A DNA stretch of 64,000 bases from Bog-756 sp963704585 (GTDB taxonomy: Bacteria > Actinomycetota > Acidimicrobiia > Acidimicrobiales > RAAP-2). The notes under the pieces are model-generated. The model searched no databases. It was not told the origin of the DNA and saw only the letters and a program-made list of their open reading frames with translations. Within the stretch, counting starts at the first letter, position 1, and each line of letters begins with the position of its first letter. The position numbers were made by a program, and so were the translations under genes. The DNA lies in contig OY969919.1 of the NCBI GenBank assembly GCA_963704585.1, positions 868,001-932,000 on the forward strand. Direction: 5' to 3'. Below are positions 10,421 through 20,357 of this stretch, piece after piece.

Positions 10421-11745
10421 TCCGAGCCCTCCTCACCCTGGTCCAACTCGAGCTCCTCCCGCGACACGGGCGTGCCCTCCTCGTCGGTCAGCTCGACCGA
10501 GTCGACCAGCCAACGCAGCGCCTTGGCCTTCCGACGGTCCGAGCGTACCGCCGCGAGCCTGCCCGTCCGCTCCAGCTGCCCGCGTACCTGGTCGACGTCC
10601 ATCTGGAGGCGCTCGGCCATCGAGGCGACCTCGGAGTCCAGCTCCTCGTCGGTCATCTCGATCGACTCCTGCTCGGCGAGCGCGCGCGAGCGCGAGGTCG
10701 GCCTTGACCGACTGGAGTGCCCCGCCGCGCAGCTCCTCGAAGAACTCCTCTTCCGTCCGCCCCGACGCGCCGAGGAACTGCGCGATGGTCATCCCCTGCC
10801 CCTCGAGCCGGTGGTTGAGGTCGTGGATGCGCTCGCGGAGCTCCTCGGCGACGAGCTGATCGGGGATCTCCTCGGTCACGAGCTCGACGAGCGCGTCGAC
10901 CGCGCGCAGCTCGAGTGAGACGCGTGCCTGGAGCACGTGGCGCTGCCGGAGCCGCTCTGCCAGGTCGGCACGGAGCTCCTCCACCGTCGAGAACTCGGAG
11001 GCCTCCGCCGCCCACTCGTCGGTCACGTCGGGCAGGACGAGCTCCTTCACATCCTTCACGAGCACGCGGAAGGACACCGGGTGCTCGATCCCCTCGACCG
11101 GCGCGACGAAGGTGAGGATGTCGCCGACCCGCGCGCCCGGAGCTCGTCGTCGAGGCCGGGGACCACGCCACCACTGCCGATCTCGTAGAGGTAGTCCTCG
11201 GCGTTGAGGTCTTCACCGTCGGTGCGCGAGCCGAAGAGGTCGATGGTGACCTGGTCGCCGTCACGTGCGGGCCGCGCCCGCTCGGCGAGCTCGCCCGAGG
11301 TGGCGCGCAGCCGGTCGATCTGCTCGGTGACCTCCTCGTCTGTCACCTCGAGACTCGGAAGGGTCACCGCCAACCCCTGGTAGCCGGGGATCGCGACGGT
11401 CGGCCGGACGAGCACCACGGCGTCGAACGACACACCGCCCGACTCGTCGCCGGAGGTGATGTCGATGGTCGGCTGGTCGATCGGATCGAGGTCGGTGTCG
11501 CTGACCGCGCGTGCGTAGAAGTCGGGGAGCGCCTCGCGGATCGCCTCACCTCGCAGCGCTGCCGGTCCGCCGAGTCGCGCCTCGATCACCCGGCGCGGAA
11601 CCTTGCCCGGGCGGAAACCCGGGACGCGCACCTCGCGTGCGAGCCTGGCCGTCACCGCGGCGAGGGCTTCGTCGATCTCCGCCTCGTCGATCTCGACGGA
11701 GAGGCGGACGGTGTTGTCTGCCTGGGGGGCCGCAGTCGCACGCAT
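10417..11745 (-). CDS. tig: Trigger factor chaperone (two frameshifts)
   Basis: A ribosome-bound chaperone and peptidyl-prolyl isomerase. The ribosome-binding N-domain is clear, with the signature GFRPGKVPRRVIE near residue 45. The PPIase domain follows (DGDQVTIDLFGS, VVPGLDDELRG), then the C-terminal arms. The frame breaks twice. Near 11136-11138 one base appears missing from a short C run, and the protein continues as VGDILTFVAPVEG. Near 10677-10695, in a GC dinucleotide stretch, it continues as ALAEQESIEMTDEEL. Joined, the protein is about 442 residues, a normal length. Two independent breaks in one conserved gene point to sequence error rather than decay. Confidence 0.88.
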
Positions 11746-11897
11746 ACGAATTGGTGAGTGTACCGGCCACCGGCGCGGCGACCCGACGGCGCGTCCACCG
11801 TCCGGACCACGGCGCGCGACGCAGGTGCGTGCTTCGGCGCGTCTCCGGCGTCCGGGCGTCGCCCGGTGCCCGGTGCCCGGTCAGAGGGCTCGGAGCC

Positions 11898-12722
11898 TCA
11901 GATCATGAAGGCCATCGACTCGAGGACCCGATTGCCGGTCGCGACGTCTCCCTCGACGCGAACCTGCCCCGACGCGAGGACGCGTGCCGGATCGACCCGC
12001 CCGAATCCCAGCCGCCAGAAGGTCTCCTGGTCGAAGGTGAGGACGACCGACGCGGTCCGCTCGTCGCGTGGCACGATCGCCGCCCGGCCCCCCGCCATCG
12101 CGACCGCGATCTGCCGACCGAGGATGCCCGACACGCTGAAGAGCACGACCGTGCCGTCCGGCGGTGCGACCCGCTTGCCCACCACGTAGGGCATGGTCTG
12201 CTCGCACCGGTCGAGCACCGCCGTCTCGCCCGGTCCGTTGCGGCCACCCGGGCGGCCGAGGGCACGGCGGATGTCCTGTTCGTGCGCCCAGCCGTCGAGG
12301 AGGCGGGTGACCATGAAGTCGCGGTAGGGCGCCTCGCCGAGCGGGGTGGGCCCAACCACCGCGAACCGCTCCACGGTCATCGCCCGGAGCGCGTCGAGTC
12401 GCCGTCCGGTCGTCTCCACGAACTCGGCGAGGACCTCGTCGCCGGGGACCGACCGGCGCGCCGCGACCCAGGCCTCGTTGAGCTCGCCGAACGCGTTGAC
12501 GACGTGGGCCGGCACCTCGGTGAGCGCCGGTGGTGCCGGATCACCGAGCAGCAGTCGCTCGATCCCGATGAGGTGGGAGAGCTGGTCCCGCACGGTCCAA
12601 CCCGGACAGTCGGTGGGCAGGTCCCACTGGCCGTCGGCGAGCTGCTCGCATGCGCGTGCCATCGACCCCCAGACCTCGGCGAGATGGCCCACCACCGGCT
12701 CGCGGTTGGCCGGCGCCGCCAT
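11898..12722 (-). CDS. DinB/maleylpyruvate-isomerase-like protein
   Basis: A 274-aa protein opening with a four-helix DinB-type domain. It carries DCPGWTVRDQLSHLIG near residue 40, the hallmark of the TIGR03083 actinobacterial family related to mycothiol-dependent maleylpyruvate isomerase. A metal-binding histidine is in LSHL, and a second is likely in DGWAHEQDIRRALG, the other conserved family motif. The C-terminal half (FSVSGILGRQIAVAMAGG) resembles an SCP2/MDMPI C-domain. The substrate is unknown. The start is the ATG at 12722; a longer frame upstream overlaps the peroxidase gene and is not used. Confidence 0.8.
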   Translation of the reverse strand: MAAPANREPVVGHLAEVWGSMARACEQLADGQWDLPTDCPGWTVRDQLSHLIGIERLLLGDPAPPALTEVPAHVVNAFGELNEAWVAARRSVPGDEVLAEFVETTGRRLDALRAMTVERFAVVGPTPLGEAPYRDFMVTRLLDGWAHEQDIRRALGRPGGRNGPGETAVLDRCEQTMPYVVGKRVAPPDGTVVLFSVSGILGRQIAVAMAGGRAAIVPRDERTASVVLTFDQETFWRLGFGRVDPARVLASGQVRVEGDVATGNRVLESMAFMI

Positions 12723-12750
12723 CACCCCTCCCGCCTGGCGACCTGGCCGT

Positions 12751-13239
12751 TCAGCCCGGGAGGACGGCTTCGATCGCGTCGACGACCTCGGGCGCCTCGG
12801 GATCCACCATCGGCCGGAAGCGGTTGACGATCTCGCCGGTCGGCGAAACGAGGAACTTCTCGAAGTTCCATTGGATGTCGCCGGCATCACCGTCGGTGTC
12901 GGGGAAGGCGGTGAGCTCGTCGTAGACGGCATGGCGGCCCTCGCCGTTGACATCGATCTTCTCGAACATCGGGAAGCTCACCCCGTAGGTCGTCGAGCAG
13001 AAGGTGGCGATCTCCTCCGAGGTGCCGGGCTCCTGCTCGCCGAACTGGTTGCACGGGAAGCCGAGCACGGTGAACCCCTTGTCGCCATAGGTCTCCTGCA
13101 GGCGCTCGAGCCCCTCGTACTGAGGGGTGAGGCCGCACTTGGAGGCGACGTTGACCACGAGGAGCGCTTTTCCGCGATAGTCGCCGATGGACGTCGGCTC
13201 GCCGCGCAGGGACCGGAGGGAGGGGTCGTAGAGGCTCAT
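12751..13239 (-). CDS. Glutathione peroxidase family protein
   Basis: A 162-aa thiol peroxidase. The peroxidatic Cys35 lies in NVASKCGLTPQ, the conserved Gln in GFPCNQFGEQEPG and the Trp in WNFEKFLV, so the Cys-Gln-Trp site is complete. It uses Cys, not selenocysteine. A further Cys in ATFCSTTYGV fits the resolving Cys of thioredoxin-dependent members, which suits an actinobacterium lacking glutathione. It reduces hydroperoxides in the cytosol. It lies 28 nt upstream of the DinB-like gene on the same strand, so they may be co-transcribed, and it is divergent from the large GGDEF-EAL gene. Confidence 0.93.
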   Translation of the reverse strand: MSLYDPSLRSLRGEPTSIGDYRGKALLVVNVASKCGLTPQYEGLERLQETYGDKGFTVLGFPCNQFGEQEPGTSEEIATFCSTTYGVSFPMFEKIDVNGEGRHAVYDELTAFPDTDGDAGDIQWNFEKFLVSPTGEIVNRFRPMVDPEAPEVVDAIEAVLPG

Positions 13240-13439
13240 TGCTGCAGTGTAGGGGAGGCCCGGAACGGCCGGTCGGGCCGGTCACGCCCCTGGTGGCCGC
13301 CGGATCCGGGACCCCGGGAGGACGCCCGATCCCTGGGTGCCGCGACCCGGCCGCGCGGTAAAGAATCTGCTGTGGCCGGTCGAAGATAGACCCAGGCCGG
13401 CAAATGCAGCGCGCTCCGGTCCCTGCACCGAGGGGTGGA

Positions 13440-16400
13440 ATGACGAGCCACGTGGACATCGAGGAGACGGACACCCTGGCCTCGGAGCGCATCGGGGTCT
13501 CGGGAGTGGTCGTCCACGTCCTGATCGACCTGGTCCGATCGCCGCGGGTGACATCGGCGTCGCCCAGGCCCTCGCGCTCGCCGGCGAACACCGGTCGTTC
13601 GCGGCGCTCGCCGACTACTCGCGCTGGAGCACGCTCGAGGAGGCGGTCGCCCTCTGCAACGCCGCGTCACTGGTCACGGGTGACAACACCCTCGGGATCC
13701 GGGCGGGCGAGCTGCTCGCCTATGCGCACGACGGGACCGACTTCACCGCGCAGCTCGAGTCGATGGGGTCGCCCGCCGCGATCCTCGAGGAGATCGCGGG
13801 CGTGCTCGCCCACTTCGAGACGACCGCGGTCGCGTCGGCGACGGAGCTCGCCGAGGACCACGCGCTCGTCGAGGTCACCCCCATCGGCGCCGAGCCGAGG
13901 CACGCCCACCTCTGCGAGATGACGCGGGGCTTCCTCTCGGAGATCCCTCGGATCTTCGGCATGGACCCTGCCATCCTCACCGAGCACGAGTGCAGCGCGC
14001 GTGGCGGGCGCCGGTGCGTCTACGCGATGAGCTGGGACGGCGCCGGAGGATGGGAGCCGGAGGCGGCCGTCGTGGTCGAGGCCGCCACGGCGGAGGCGGA
14101 CGTCGTGGTCGAAGCCGCCGCAGCGGAGCCGGACGGCGCGGTCCAGGCGAGTGAGGTGGACGGTGTCGAGGTCGTGATCGAGGCTGACGTCGACCTCGAG
14201 GTCAGCTTCGAAGCGTCCGACCGAGTCGACGAGGCGACGGCGGTCGACGAGGAGGACGCCGCAGAACCCGAAACCGAGCCCGATGCCGAGGCCCAACGCG
14301 AGACCGAGGTCGACGTCGATGTCGACGTCGCAGACGAACCCGCCGTTGCGGTCGCCGAGGCCACGCCGGCCGAGCAGGGCAGGAGCGGCCGCGAGACCGA
14401 CCAGTTGCGCACGCTCGTCGAGGGCTCGGTCGCAGCAGCGCCCGAGGTGATCGAGGACGACGTCGACGGCCTGCTCGCACGGGTCGCGCACATGGCCGAC
14501 GAGATCGTGACCGCGCCGAGTTACCTCCTCATGATCAGAGTGGGACCCGGGGCCCCGATCCAGCTGCACCACCGCGGGCTCGAGCCGAACCAGGCGCAGG
14601 TCCTCGCGGCCGAGCTCTGGCGCGAGCACCCCGACGACGCCGGCGGCTCGCGGCGCATCGTCGACATCGCGTCGTCGCGGCGCCGGTACGGGCGCCTCGC
14701 CGAGTTCCTCCCGCAAGGGGTGCGGACCACACCGGACGAGGATCGCGTCCTCGCGCTGTACGCGCAGGCGGCCGCCGCGGCACTCGACACCCACGCCGTG
14801 CTCGCCGAGACCCGGCGCAACGCCGCGACCGCGCAGGCCCTCCTCTCGTTCTCCGAGTCGCTCTCGCAGGTCACGAATCTCGCAGACGCGGTACAGCTGC
14901 TCGCCGACGTCGTGCCGAACCTGACCGGGTGCGACCAGTCGACCGTCTACCTCTGGGACCGGGCGTCGAGCCAGCTGGTCCCGAGGGCGCGCACGTCGGG
15001 CCTCTCCTTTCCGGGGTCGTACCTCGGTCCGATCCAGCTGGTCGAGGGGACCGACGAGGAGCCCGAGCGCCCGGCGGTCGCACCGGGCCGCCGCGCGGGC
15101 CAGCCGGCGCCTGTGTCCAACGGCCAGACCCCGTCGGACCCCACCCGAGGCGATGACGGGGACGCAGACAGCGAGCGAGAGAACGCCGACGTGCCGAACG
15201 TGCGGGCCGACATCCCGCAGATCGAGCACATGTTCACGCAGCGCCGCGTCATGGTCGTCGACGCCACCGCCGACGACCCCACGCTGCGCCGCCTGATGGC
15301 CGAGTCGCGCACGGAGGCGTCGGTGGTCGCGCCGCTCTTCGCCTCCGGCGAGTTCCTCGGGGCGATCGCTGCCAACTTCCGCAGCGGGTCGCCGGCGACC
15401 ACGGTGCACGATCCCGACCTCCACGAGCGGCTTTCGGGCCTCGCCGACCAGGCGGCGACCGCCCTCCAGAACCTCGAGCTCCTCGAAGAGGTCTCGCACA
15501 TGGCGTGGCACGACGCGCTGACCGGGCTCCCGAACCGTCGGCTGTTCGAGGACCGGGTCGACCAGGAGCTCGTGCGCTCGCGGCGGGTCGGCGAGCCGGT
15601 GTGCATGTTCTTCGTCGACCTCGACCACTTCAAGGACGTGAACGACAGCCTCGGCCACGCCGGTGGCGACGACCTCATCCTCCAGGTCGGCCAGCGCCTC
15701 GGCGACACCGTCCGCGGCCAGGACACGGTCGCGCGGGTGGGCGGCGACGAGTTCGCCATCCTCCTCCCCGGGCTCGCGGACCAGCCGGACATCGACCAAC
15801 TCGCGCAGCGCACGCTCGAGGCCCTGAGCACGCCGTTCATCGTCTTCGGGCAGCAGCTCACGACCTCCGGGTCGATCGGCATTGCGATCGCGCCTGATCA
15901 CGGCGACACCTACGACGAGCTCCTCGGGCACGCGGACGAGGCGATGTACCGGGCGAAGGACGCGGGGCGAAACGCCTACCAGCTCTTCGTCCCCCCCGAC
16001 CACGGGCAGGACGCGGGCCGGCCGTCGCTCGACGACCGCGTGCTCTATCCCGACCTCGTCCATGCCCTCGACAACCACGAGTTCTTCGTGCTCTACCAGC
16101 CCTACATCGATCTCGAAACGGCTGCCGTGGTCGGCGTCGAGGCGCTCGTGCGGTGGAACCATCCGACCCTCGGCGTCCTCGAGCCCTCCGCGTTCATCTC
16201 GCTGGCCGAGCGGAGCGATGTGATCGTGGCGCTCGACAACTGGGTGCTCGAGCAGGCGTGCGTGCAGATCCGGGCGTGGATCGACGAGGGCCTCTCACCG
16301 CTCCGGCTCTCGGTCAACCTCGCGTCGCGCGACCTCTCCGATCCCGACTTCTCGGAGCACATCGACCGCACGCTCGCCGAGTCGGGGATCGACCCCAGCC

Positions 16401-16969
16401 TTCTCGAGCTCGAGATCACCCAGCGGGTCGTCCTCGACACCGCCGGCCCGGCGCAGGAGAACATCGAGCGGCTCCGGCGGCTCGGGGTCCGGTTCACGAT
16501 CGACGACTTCGGCCTCGGCAACTCGTCCCTCAACCGGATCGGCTCCTTCCCGATCAGCACGCTCAAGATCGACCAGTCCTTCGTACAGGTGCTCGGACCG
16601 GACGGCGAGAACAACTCCCTGGTGTCGGCCATCATCTCGATGGCGAACCGTCTCGGCCTCGCCTGCGTCGCCGAGGGCGTCGAGACCTCGCAGCAGAGCC
16701 GGGTCCTCCTCCAGCGGGGCTGCACGACCGCCCAGGGCTACTACTTCAGCCCGCCCCTCCCCGCGCCCGAGATCGCCAAGATGCTCGAGACCATCGAGGC
16801 CGACGCGGCGTCGGAGACGGCTGTAGCGGCGGACCGTGCAGGCGAGGACGGGGACGAGGACGTCGAGCCGGACCCAGGCCCTGCAGGGGTGGCCGTCGAC
16901 GCGGGCACGACCGAGCCGGACGTCGACGACCTCGACGGTCACGGTCCCGAGGGCCGCCCGACCGCCTGA
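13440..16969 (+). CDS. Large GAF-GGDEF-EAL cyclic-di-GMP protein (frameshifted)
   Basis: Start ATG at 13440 (MTSHVDIEETDTLASERIG). The frame breaks at a GGG run (13546-13548), where one more G joins DLVRSPR to GDIGVAQALALAGEH. The protein is then about 1,176 residues. Order: an N-terminal sensor domain ending in ECSARGGRRCVYAMSW, which resembles V4R or XylR-N-like ligand domains; a long acidic Val/Glu/Asp-rich linker (about 14,060-14,400); a GAF domain; GGDEF with VGGDEFAILLPG near residue 767; and EAL with VGVEALVRWNHP near 898. DDFGLGNSSL and KIDQSFV are conserved in the EAL part. Both catalytic signatures look intact, so it may make or degrade cyclic-di-GMP. There are no membrane segments, so it is probably cytosolic. 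Confidence 0.88.
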
Positions 16970-17100
16970 CCGCATCGCACCACCGGCGGCCCGGGGTGCT
17001 AGCTCTCAGCAAGCACCCGGACGGCCCATCCCCCCTTCGGCGGGTCCACCCCGGTACGTTCGGTCCATCCGATCAGCGGATCGTGAGCGTCGGACGGACG

Positions 17101-17106
17101 AGGAGG
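17101..17106 (+). promoter_or_regulatory. Strong Shine-Dalgarno AGGAGG of the zinc-ribbon gene
   Basis: A perfect AGGAGG four bases before the ATG at 17111. It decides the start of the 50-aa gene and suggests efficient translation. Confidence 0.8.
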
Positions 17107-17110
17107 ACCG

Positions 17111-17263
17111 ATGGCGTCGTACGAGGGTTACTGCGTGAAGTGTCGCGAGAAACGACAGTTCGAAGGCGAAGAGGTCGAGATGGCGAACGGCCGGCGCTCG
17201 GCCAAGGGCAAGTGCCCGACGTGCGGGACCGGCATGAACCGGATCCTCGGGAAGAAGGCCTGA
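17111..17263 (+). CDS. Small zinc-ribbon protein (DUF5679-like)
   Basis: A 50-aa basic protein. It has two CxxC knuckles, YCVKCREKRQF near the N-terminus and GKCPTCGTGMNRIL near the C-terminus, as expected for one zinc site. The pattern matches the DUF5679 family, widespread in actinobacteria and related to topoisomerase I zinc ribbons; the function is not known. It has its own strong ribosome site and a hairpin directly after the stop, so it is probably transcribed alone and well expressed. Confidence 0.85.
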   Translation: MASYEGYCVKCREKRQFEGEEVEMANGRRSAKGKCPTCGTGMNRILGKKA

Positions 17264-17271
17264 TCTACCTG

Positions 17272-17295
17272 CGACCGGCCCGTCAGGGCCGGTCG
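17272..17295. terminator. Hairpin between convergent genes (10-bp stem)
   Basis: A perfect inverted repeat, CGACCGGCCC (17272-17281), a 4-nt loop, and GGGCCGGTCG (17286-17295). It starts 8 nt after the zinc-ribbon stop and just before the ppx stop on the other strand. No U-run follows, but position and stability fit a bidirectional terminator. Confidence 0.65.
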
Positions 17296-17302
17296 GTGTC
17301 GG

Positions 17303-18274
17303 CTACCGCCGGTCGGCACCCAGTGCGAGGGCGTCGATCACCGCACCTTCTCGCAACCCCCACTCGCTGACCACGAGGCTTCGCAGCCCGAGCAGCTCGA
17401 CGAGCGCCGACAGCACGGCGGCGCCGACCGGGAGCAACGGCGCCCGACGGGCCTGGATGCCGGGGAGCGCGAGTCGGGCCTCGAGGTCGAGCCTGGCGAG
17501 CCGGTCCGCGAGCTCGTGCAGCTGACCGGCCGGCAGGTCGACCTGGTTGACCTGGGCACCCGACGCCGAACCCAGTGCGAGGGCAGGTCGGTGCAGACCC
17601 ATCGCGAGCTTGGCAAGGGCCCGGAGGGTCCCGCCGCTCGCGATCACCCTGCCGGCGGCCTCGGGAGCGTGCTCGAGCATGGTCCGGATCGGTTCGGCCC
17701 TCGCGACGACGAGCGCACGCACTGCGTCACGGTCGTCGTCACGCAGCACGTCCCTGATGCCGAGCTCCCCCTGCAGTCGGGCCGTCCCCAAGGCGACGCT
17801 CGCGACCGCGTCGACCCGGTCGACCGTTCCCACGCCGGCCTCGAGGCTGCCTCCTCCGAGATCGAGCCCGAGCACCTGGTCGTGGCCGACCCACACACCT
17901 GCACGCTGCCCGAGGAAGCAGAGCCGCGCCTCGTCCTCACCGGTGAGGAGCCTGATCGGCTGACCGAGGCTGTGCTCGAGCCGGACGAGGAGCCGCGAGG
18001 CGTTCGCCGCCTCGCGGAGCGCCGCCGTCGCCAGCGCGACGACCACGTCGGCCCCGATCTCCTCGGCCGCGAGTCGCAGCCGGCGCACGGTCCGCACCGC
18101 GAGCGCCGCCCGCTCCGCCGGCACGCCGCCGGTCCGCGCGACATCGGTGCCGAGATGCAGGAACGAGCGCCGGCGCACGATGGGCGCGAGCTGGCCGTCA
18201 CGTGACGCGTCGACGACCATGAGGTGGAAGGAGCTGCTGCCCAGGTCGAAGACGGCGACGCGCACGGTGGGCAT
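17303..18274 (-). CDS. Ppx/GppA family phosphatase
   Basis: A 323-aa protein of the exopolyphosphatase/guanosine-pentaphosphatase family in the sugar-kinase/actin fold. It has the phosphate-1 loop VAVFDLGSSSFHLMV, LATAALREAANA, the GEDEARLCFLG segment and the phosphate-2 loop GLDLGGGSLEAGVG. It would hydrolyse polyphosphate or pppGpp in the cytosol; sequence alone does not tell which. It is shorter than E. coli Ppx (about 510 aa) and lacks the C-terminal HD-like domains, as is usual for actinobacterial Ppx1-like forms. The ATG at 18274 is preferred; a GTG three codons earlier is possible. Confidence 0.9.
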   Translation of the reverse strand: MPTVRVAVFDLGSSSFHLMVVDASRDGQLAPIVRRRSFLHLGTDVARTGGVPAERAALAVRTVRRLRLAAEEIGADVVVALATAALREAANASRLLVRLEHSLGQPIRLLTGEDEARLCFLGQRAGVWVGHDQVLGLDLGGGSLEAGVGTVDRVDAVASVALGTARLQGELGIRDVLRDDDRDAVRALVVARAEPIRTMLEHAPEAAGRVIASGGTLRALAKLAMGLHRPALALGSASGAQVNQVDLPAGQLHELADRLARLDLEARLALPGIQARRAPLLPVGAAVLSALVELLGLRSLVVSEWGLREGAVIDALALGADRR

Positions 18275-18367
18275 CGGCGGCACGCTATCCGCTCACCGTC
18301 TGCACGGGGCAATCCGCGGCACGCGTTGACATACGCTGTGCAGGGACCGAGCGTGATCGTGTCACCG

Positions 18368-18442
18368 CGGGAAGTAGCGCAGCTTGGTTAGCGCGCCTGC
18401 TTTGGGAGCAGGAGGTCGCGGGTTCAAATCCCGCCTTCCCGA
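18368..18442 (+). tRNA. tRNA-Pro (anticodon TGG)
   Basis: The acceptor arm CGGGAAG pairs with CTTCCCG (18435-18441) and the discriminator is A. The anticodon loop TTTGGGA sits in a CTGC/GCAG stem, and the T-arm GCGGGTTCAAATCCCGC is perfect. CCA is not encoded. Confidence 0.96.
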
Positions 18443-18459
18443 CGGACGGTGCCGGCTCC

Positions 18460-20202
18460 TCAGGCGCTGCGGCGGTGGTCGAACGCCGCGGCGAGCTCGG
18501 AGGCCGGCACCGGACGGGAGAAGAGGAAGCCCTGTGCATAGTCACAGCCGAGCCGGCGGAGGGCCTCGAGCTGCCGCGTCGTCTCCACCCCCTCGGCGAC
18601 GACCTCGAGACCGAGCGCGTGTGCCAAGCGGATGACGGCGCCCGCGATCTCCTCCCCGTCGCCGTCGCCGAGCTGCTCCACGAACATCCGGTCGACCTTC
18701 ACGACGTCGAGCGGGAAGCGCTGCAGGTAGCTGAGGGACGAGTAGCCGGTCCCGAAGTCGTCGATCGCGAGCTGGACGCCGACGTCCTTGAGGGCGCGGA
18801 GAACCCGGAGCGCGGCGGCCGCGTCGCGCATCAGTGCCGACTCGGTGATCTCGAGGGTCAGGTGCTCGGGAGGAAGACCGGTCCGCGTCAGGATCTGCTC
18901 GACAGTGCGGACGGTGCGGGGATCGTCGATCTGGCGGGCCGAGAGGTTGACCTCCATCGACGTCCCGAGCGGCTGGCGGCCGACGTCGCGCCACGCTCGG
19001 AGCTGGTCGCAGGCCTCCTCGAGGACCCAGGCACCGATCGGGACGATGAGACCGCTCTCCTCGGCGACGGGGATGAAGCGGTAGGGCGGGACGAGCCCCT
19101 GGACGGGGTGGTCCCAGCGGACCAGCGCCTCGACGCCGACGGTCGTGACCCCGTCGATCGCGACCACCGGCTGGTAGTGGAGGCGGAGCTCCCGGCGGTC
19201 GAGGGCGCGACGGAGGCCGTGCTCGGTGGCCATCCGGTCGAGCACCTCGATCCGCATCGACTCCCCGAAGGTCTCCGCGCGGGCGCCCCCGTGCTGCTTC
19301 GCCTCGTACATGGCGGCCTCGGCGTTCGCCAGCAGGGTCTCCGCGTCGTCCACCCCGAAGGTGTTGAGGGCGATGCCGGCCGAGACGTCGAGGAAGAGCT
19401 CGGTCCCACCGAGATCGAACGGCGCGGCGAGGGCCTCCCGGACCCGTTCGACGAAGGCGACCGCCTGTTCCTCCGCGGCGCCGGCCGGTTCGACCACGAG
19501 GGCCAGGAACTCGTCACCACCGAAGTGCGCGAGCAACGTGATGCCGGTCGCCGCCTGGCGCAGTCGGCCCGCGACGCTCGCGAGCAGGCGGTCCCCGGCC
19601 TCGTGGCCGAGCACGTTGTTGACCGCCTTGAAGCGGTCGAGGTCGAGGAGGACGACCGCGACTGCTCCCGGCAACTCTGCGGCCGCCACCGCCCGAGCCA
19701 GCGACGACGTGAAGAGCCGGCGGTTCGGGAGGCCGGTGAGCCGGTCGTGCAGGTCGACGGACCGGTGCTCGCCACGGACCGACCACGATTCGCTCCGCTC
19801 GCGGAAGAACCCGCCGACCGCGGCCTCCGAGCCGTCCGCGGTCGCGAAGAGCAGCGCCTCGACATTCAGGGTGTGGCCGAGCAGGTGCCGCAACTCGAAG
19901 CTCCGGCGCACGCCGGACGCGAGGGGGTCCTCGTGAGGAGCCACGTCCAGGTGAGCGAAGGGCGACTCGACCGCCCCGCTTCCGAGGAGCCGTTCGGCAA
20001 CGGCCGTGCCGACGACCTCCTCGCGTCGCCAACCGAGGAGCTGCTCCGCTCCAGGGTTCCACTCGGTCACGACGCCGGTCGCGTCGACCTCGATGAACGG
20101 GTCGGGGCACAGCCCCACCACGCGCGCGAAGCGATCGGCGTTCTGGTCGATGCGGGAGTCGCTCACCGAGTCCTTCGATGGACCCGGGCCAATCGCCACC
20201 AC
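18460..20202 (-). CDS. PAS-GGDEF-EAL cyclic-di-GMP signalling protein
   Basis: A 580-aa cytosolic protein. A PAS domain (residues about 20-130, FIEVDATGVVTEWNPGAEQL) is followed by GGDEF (DRLTGLPNRRLF, then HFGGDEFLALVV) and EAL (TVGVEALVRWDHPVQG, DDFGTGYSSLSYLQ, KVDRMFVEQL). Both active-site signatures look complete, so synthesis and hydrolysis of cyclic-di-GMP are both possible and the balance would depend on the PAS input. It lies 17 nt from tRNA-Pro on the opposite strand. It is the second c-di-GMP enzyme within 7 kb and is clearly related to the larger one in its GGDEF and EAL parts. Confidence 0.93.
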   Translation of the reverse strand: MVAIGPGPSKDSVSDSRIDQNADRFARVVGLCPDPFIEVDATGVVTEWNPGAEQLLGWRREEVVGTAVAERLLGSGAVESPFAHLDVAPHEDPLASGVRRSFELRHLLGHTLNVEALLFATADGSEAAVGGFFRERSESWSVRGEHRSVDLHDRLTGLPNRRLFTSSLARAVAAAELPGAVAVVLLDLDRFKAVNNVLGHEAGDRLLASVAGRLRQAATGITLLAHFGGDEFLALVVEPAGAAEEQAVAFVERVREALAAPFDLGGTELFLDVSAGIALNTFGVDDAETLLANAEAAMYEAKQHGGARAETFGESMRIEVLDRMATEHGLRRALDRRELRLHYQPVVAIDGVTTVGVEALVRWDHPVQGLVPPYRFIPVAEESGLIVPIGAWVLEEACDQLRAWRDVGRQPLGTSMEVNLSARQIDDPRTVRTVEQILTRTGLPPEHLTLEITESALMRDAAAALRVLRALKDVGVQLAIDDFGTGYSSLSYLQRFPLDVVKVDRMFVEQLGDGDGEEIAGAVIRLAHALGLEVVAEGVETTRQLEALRRLGCDYAQGFLFSRPVPASELAAAFDHRRSA

Positions 20203-20357
20203 GCGAGATGATCGACCTTCAATTCGTGTCCCACCCCGTTGTGCGACCGACGGCCCAACACGCGGGGTCGCGGTAATGCCGAGTCATGCTAGGCACTCGC
20301 CTTCGCCGGTACAAGGATTTGCGATCGCACGCGCCGCTCCCGCTACCGTGCCCTGGC

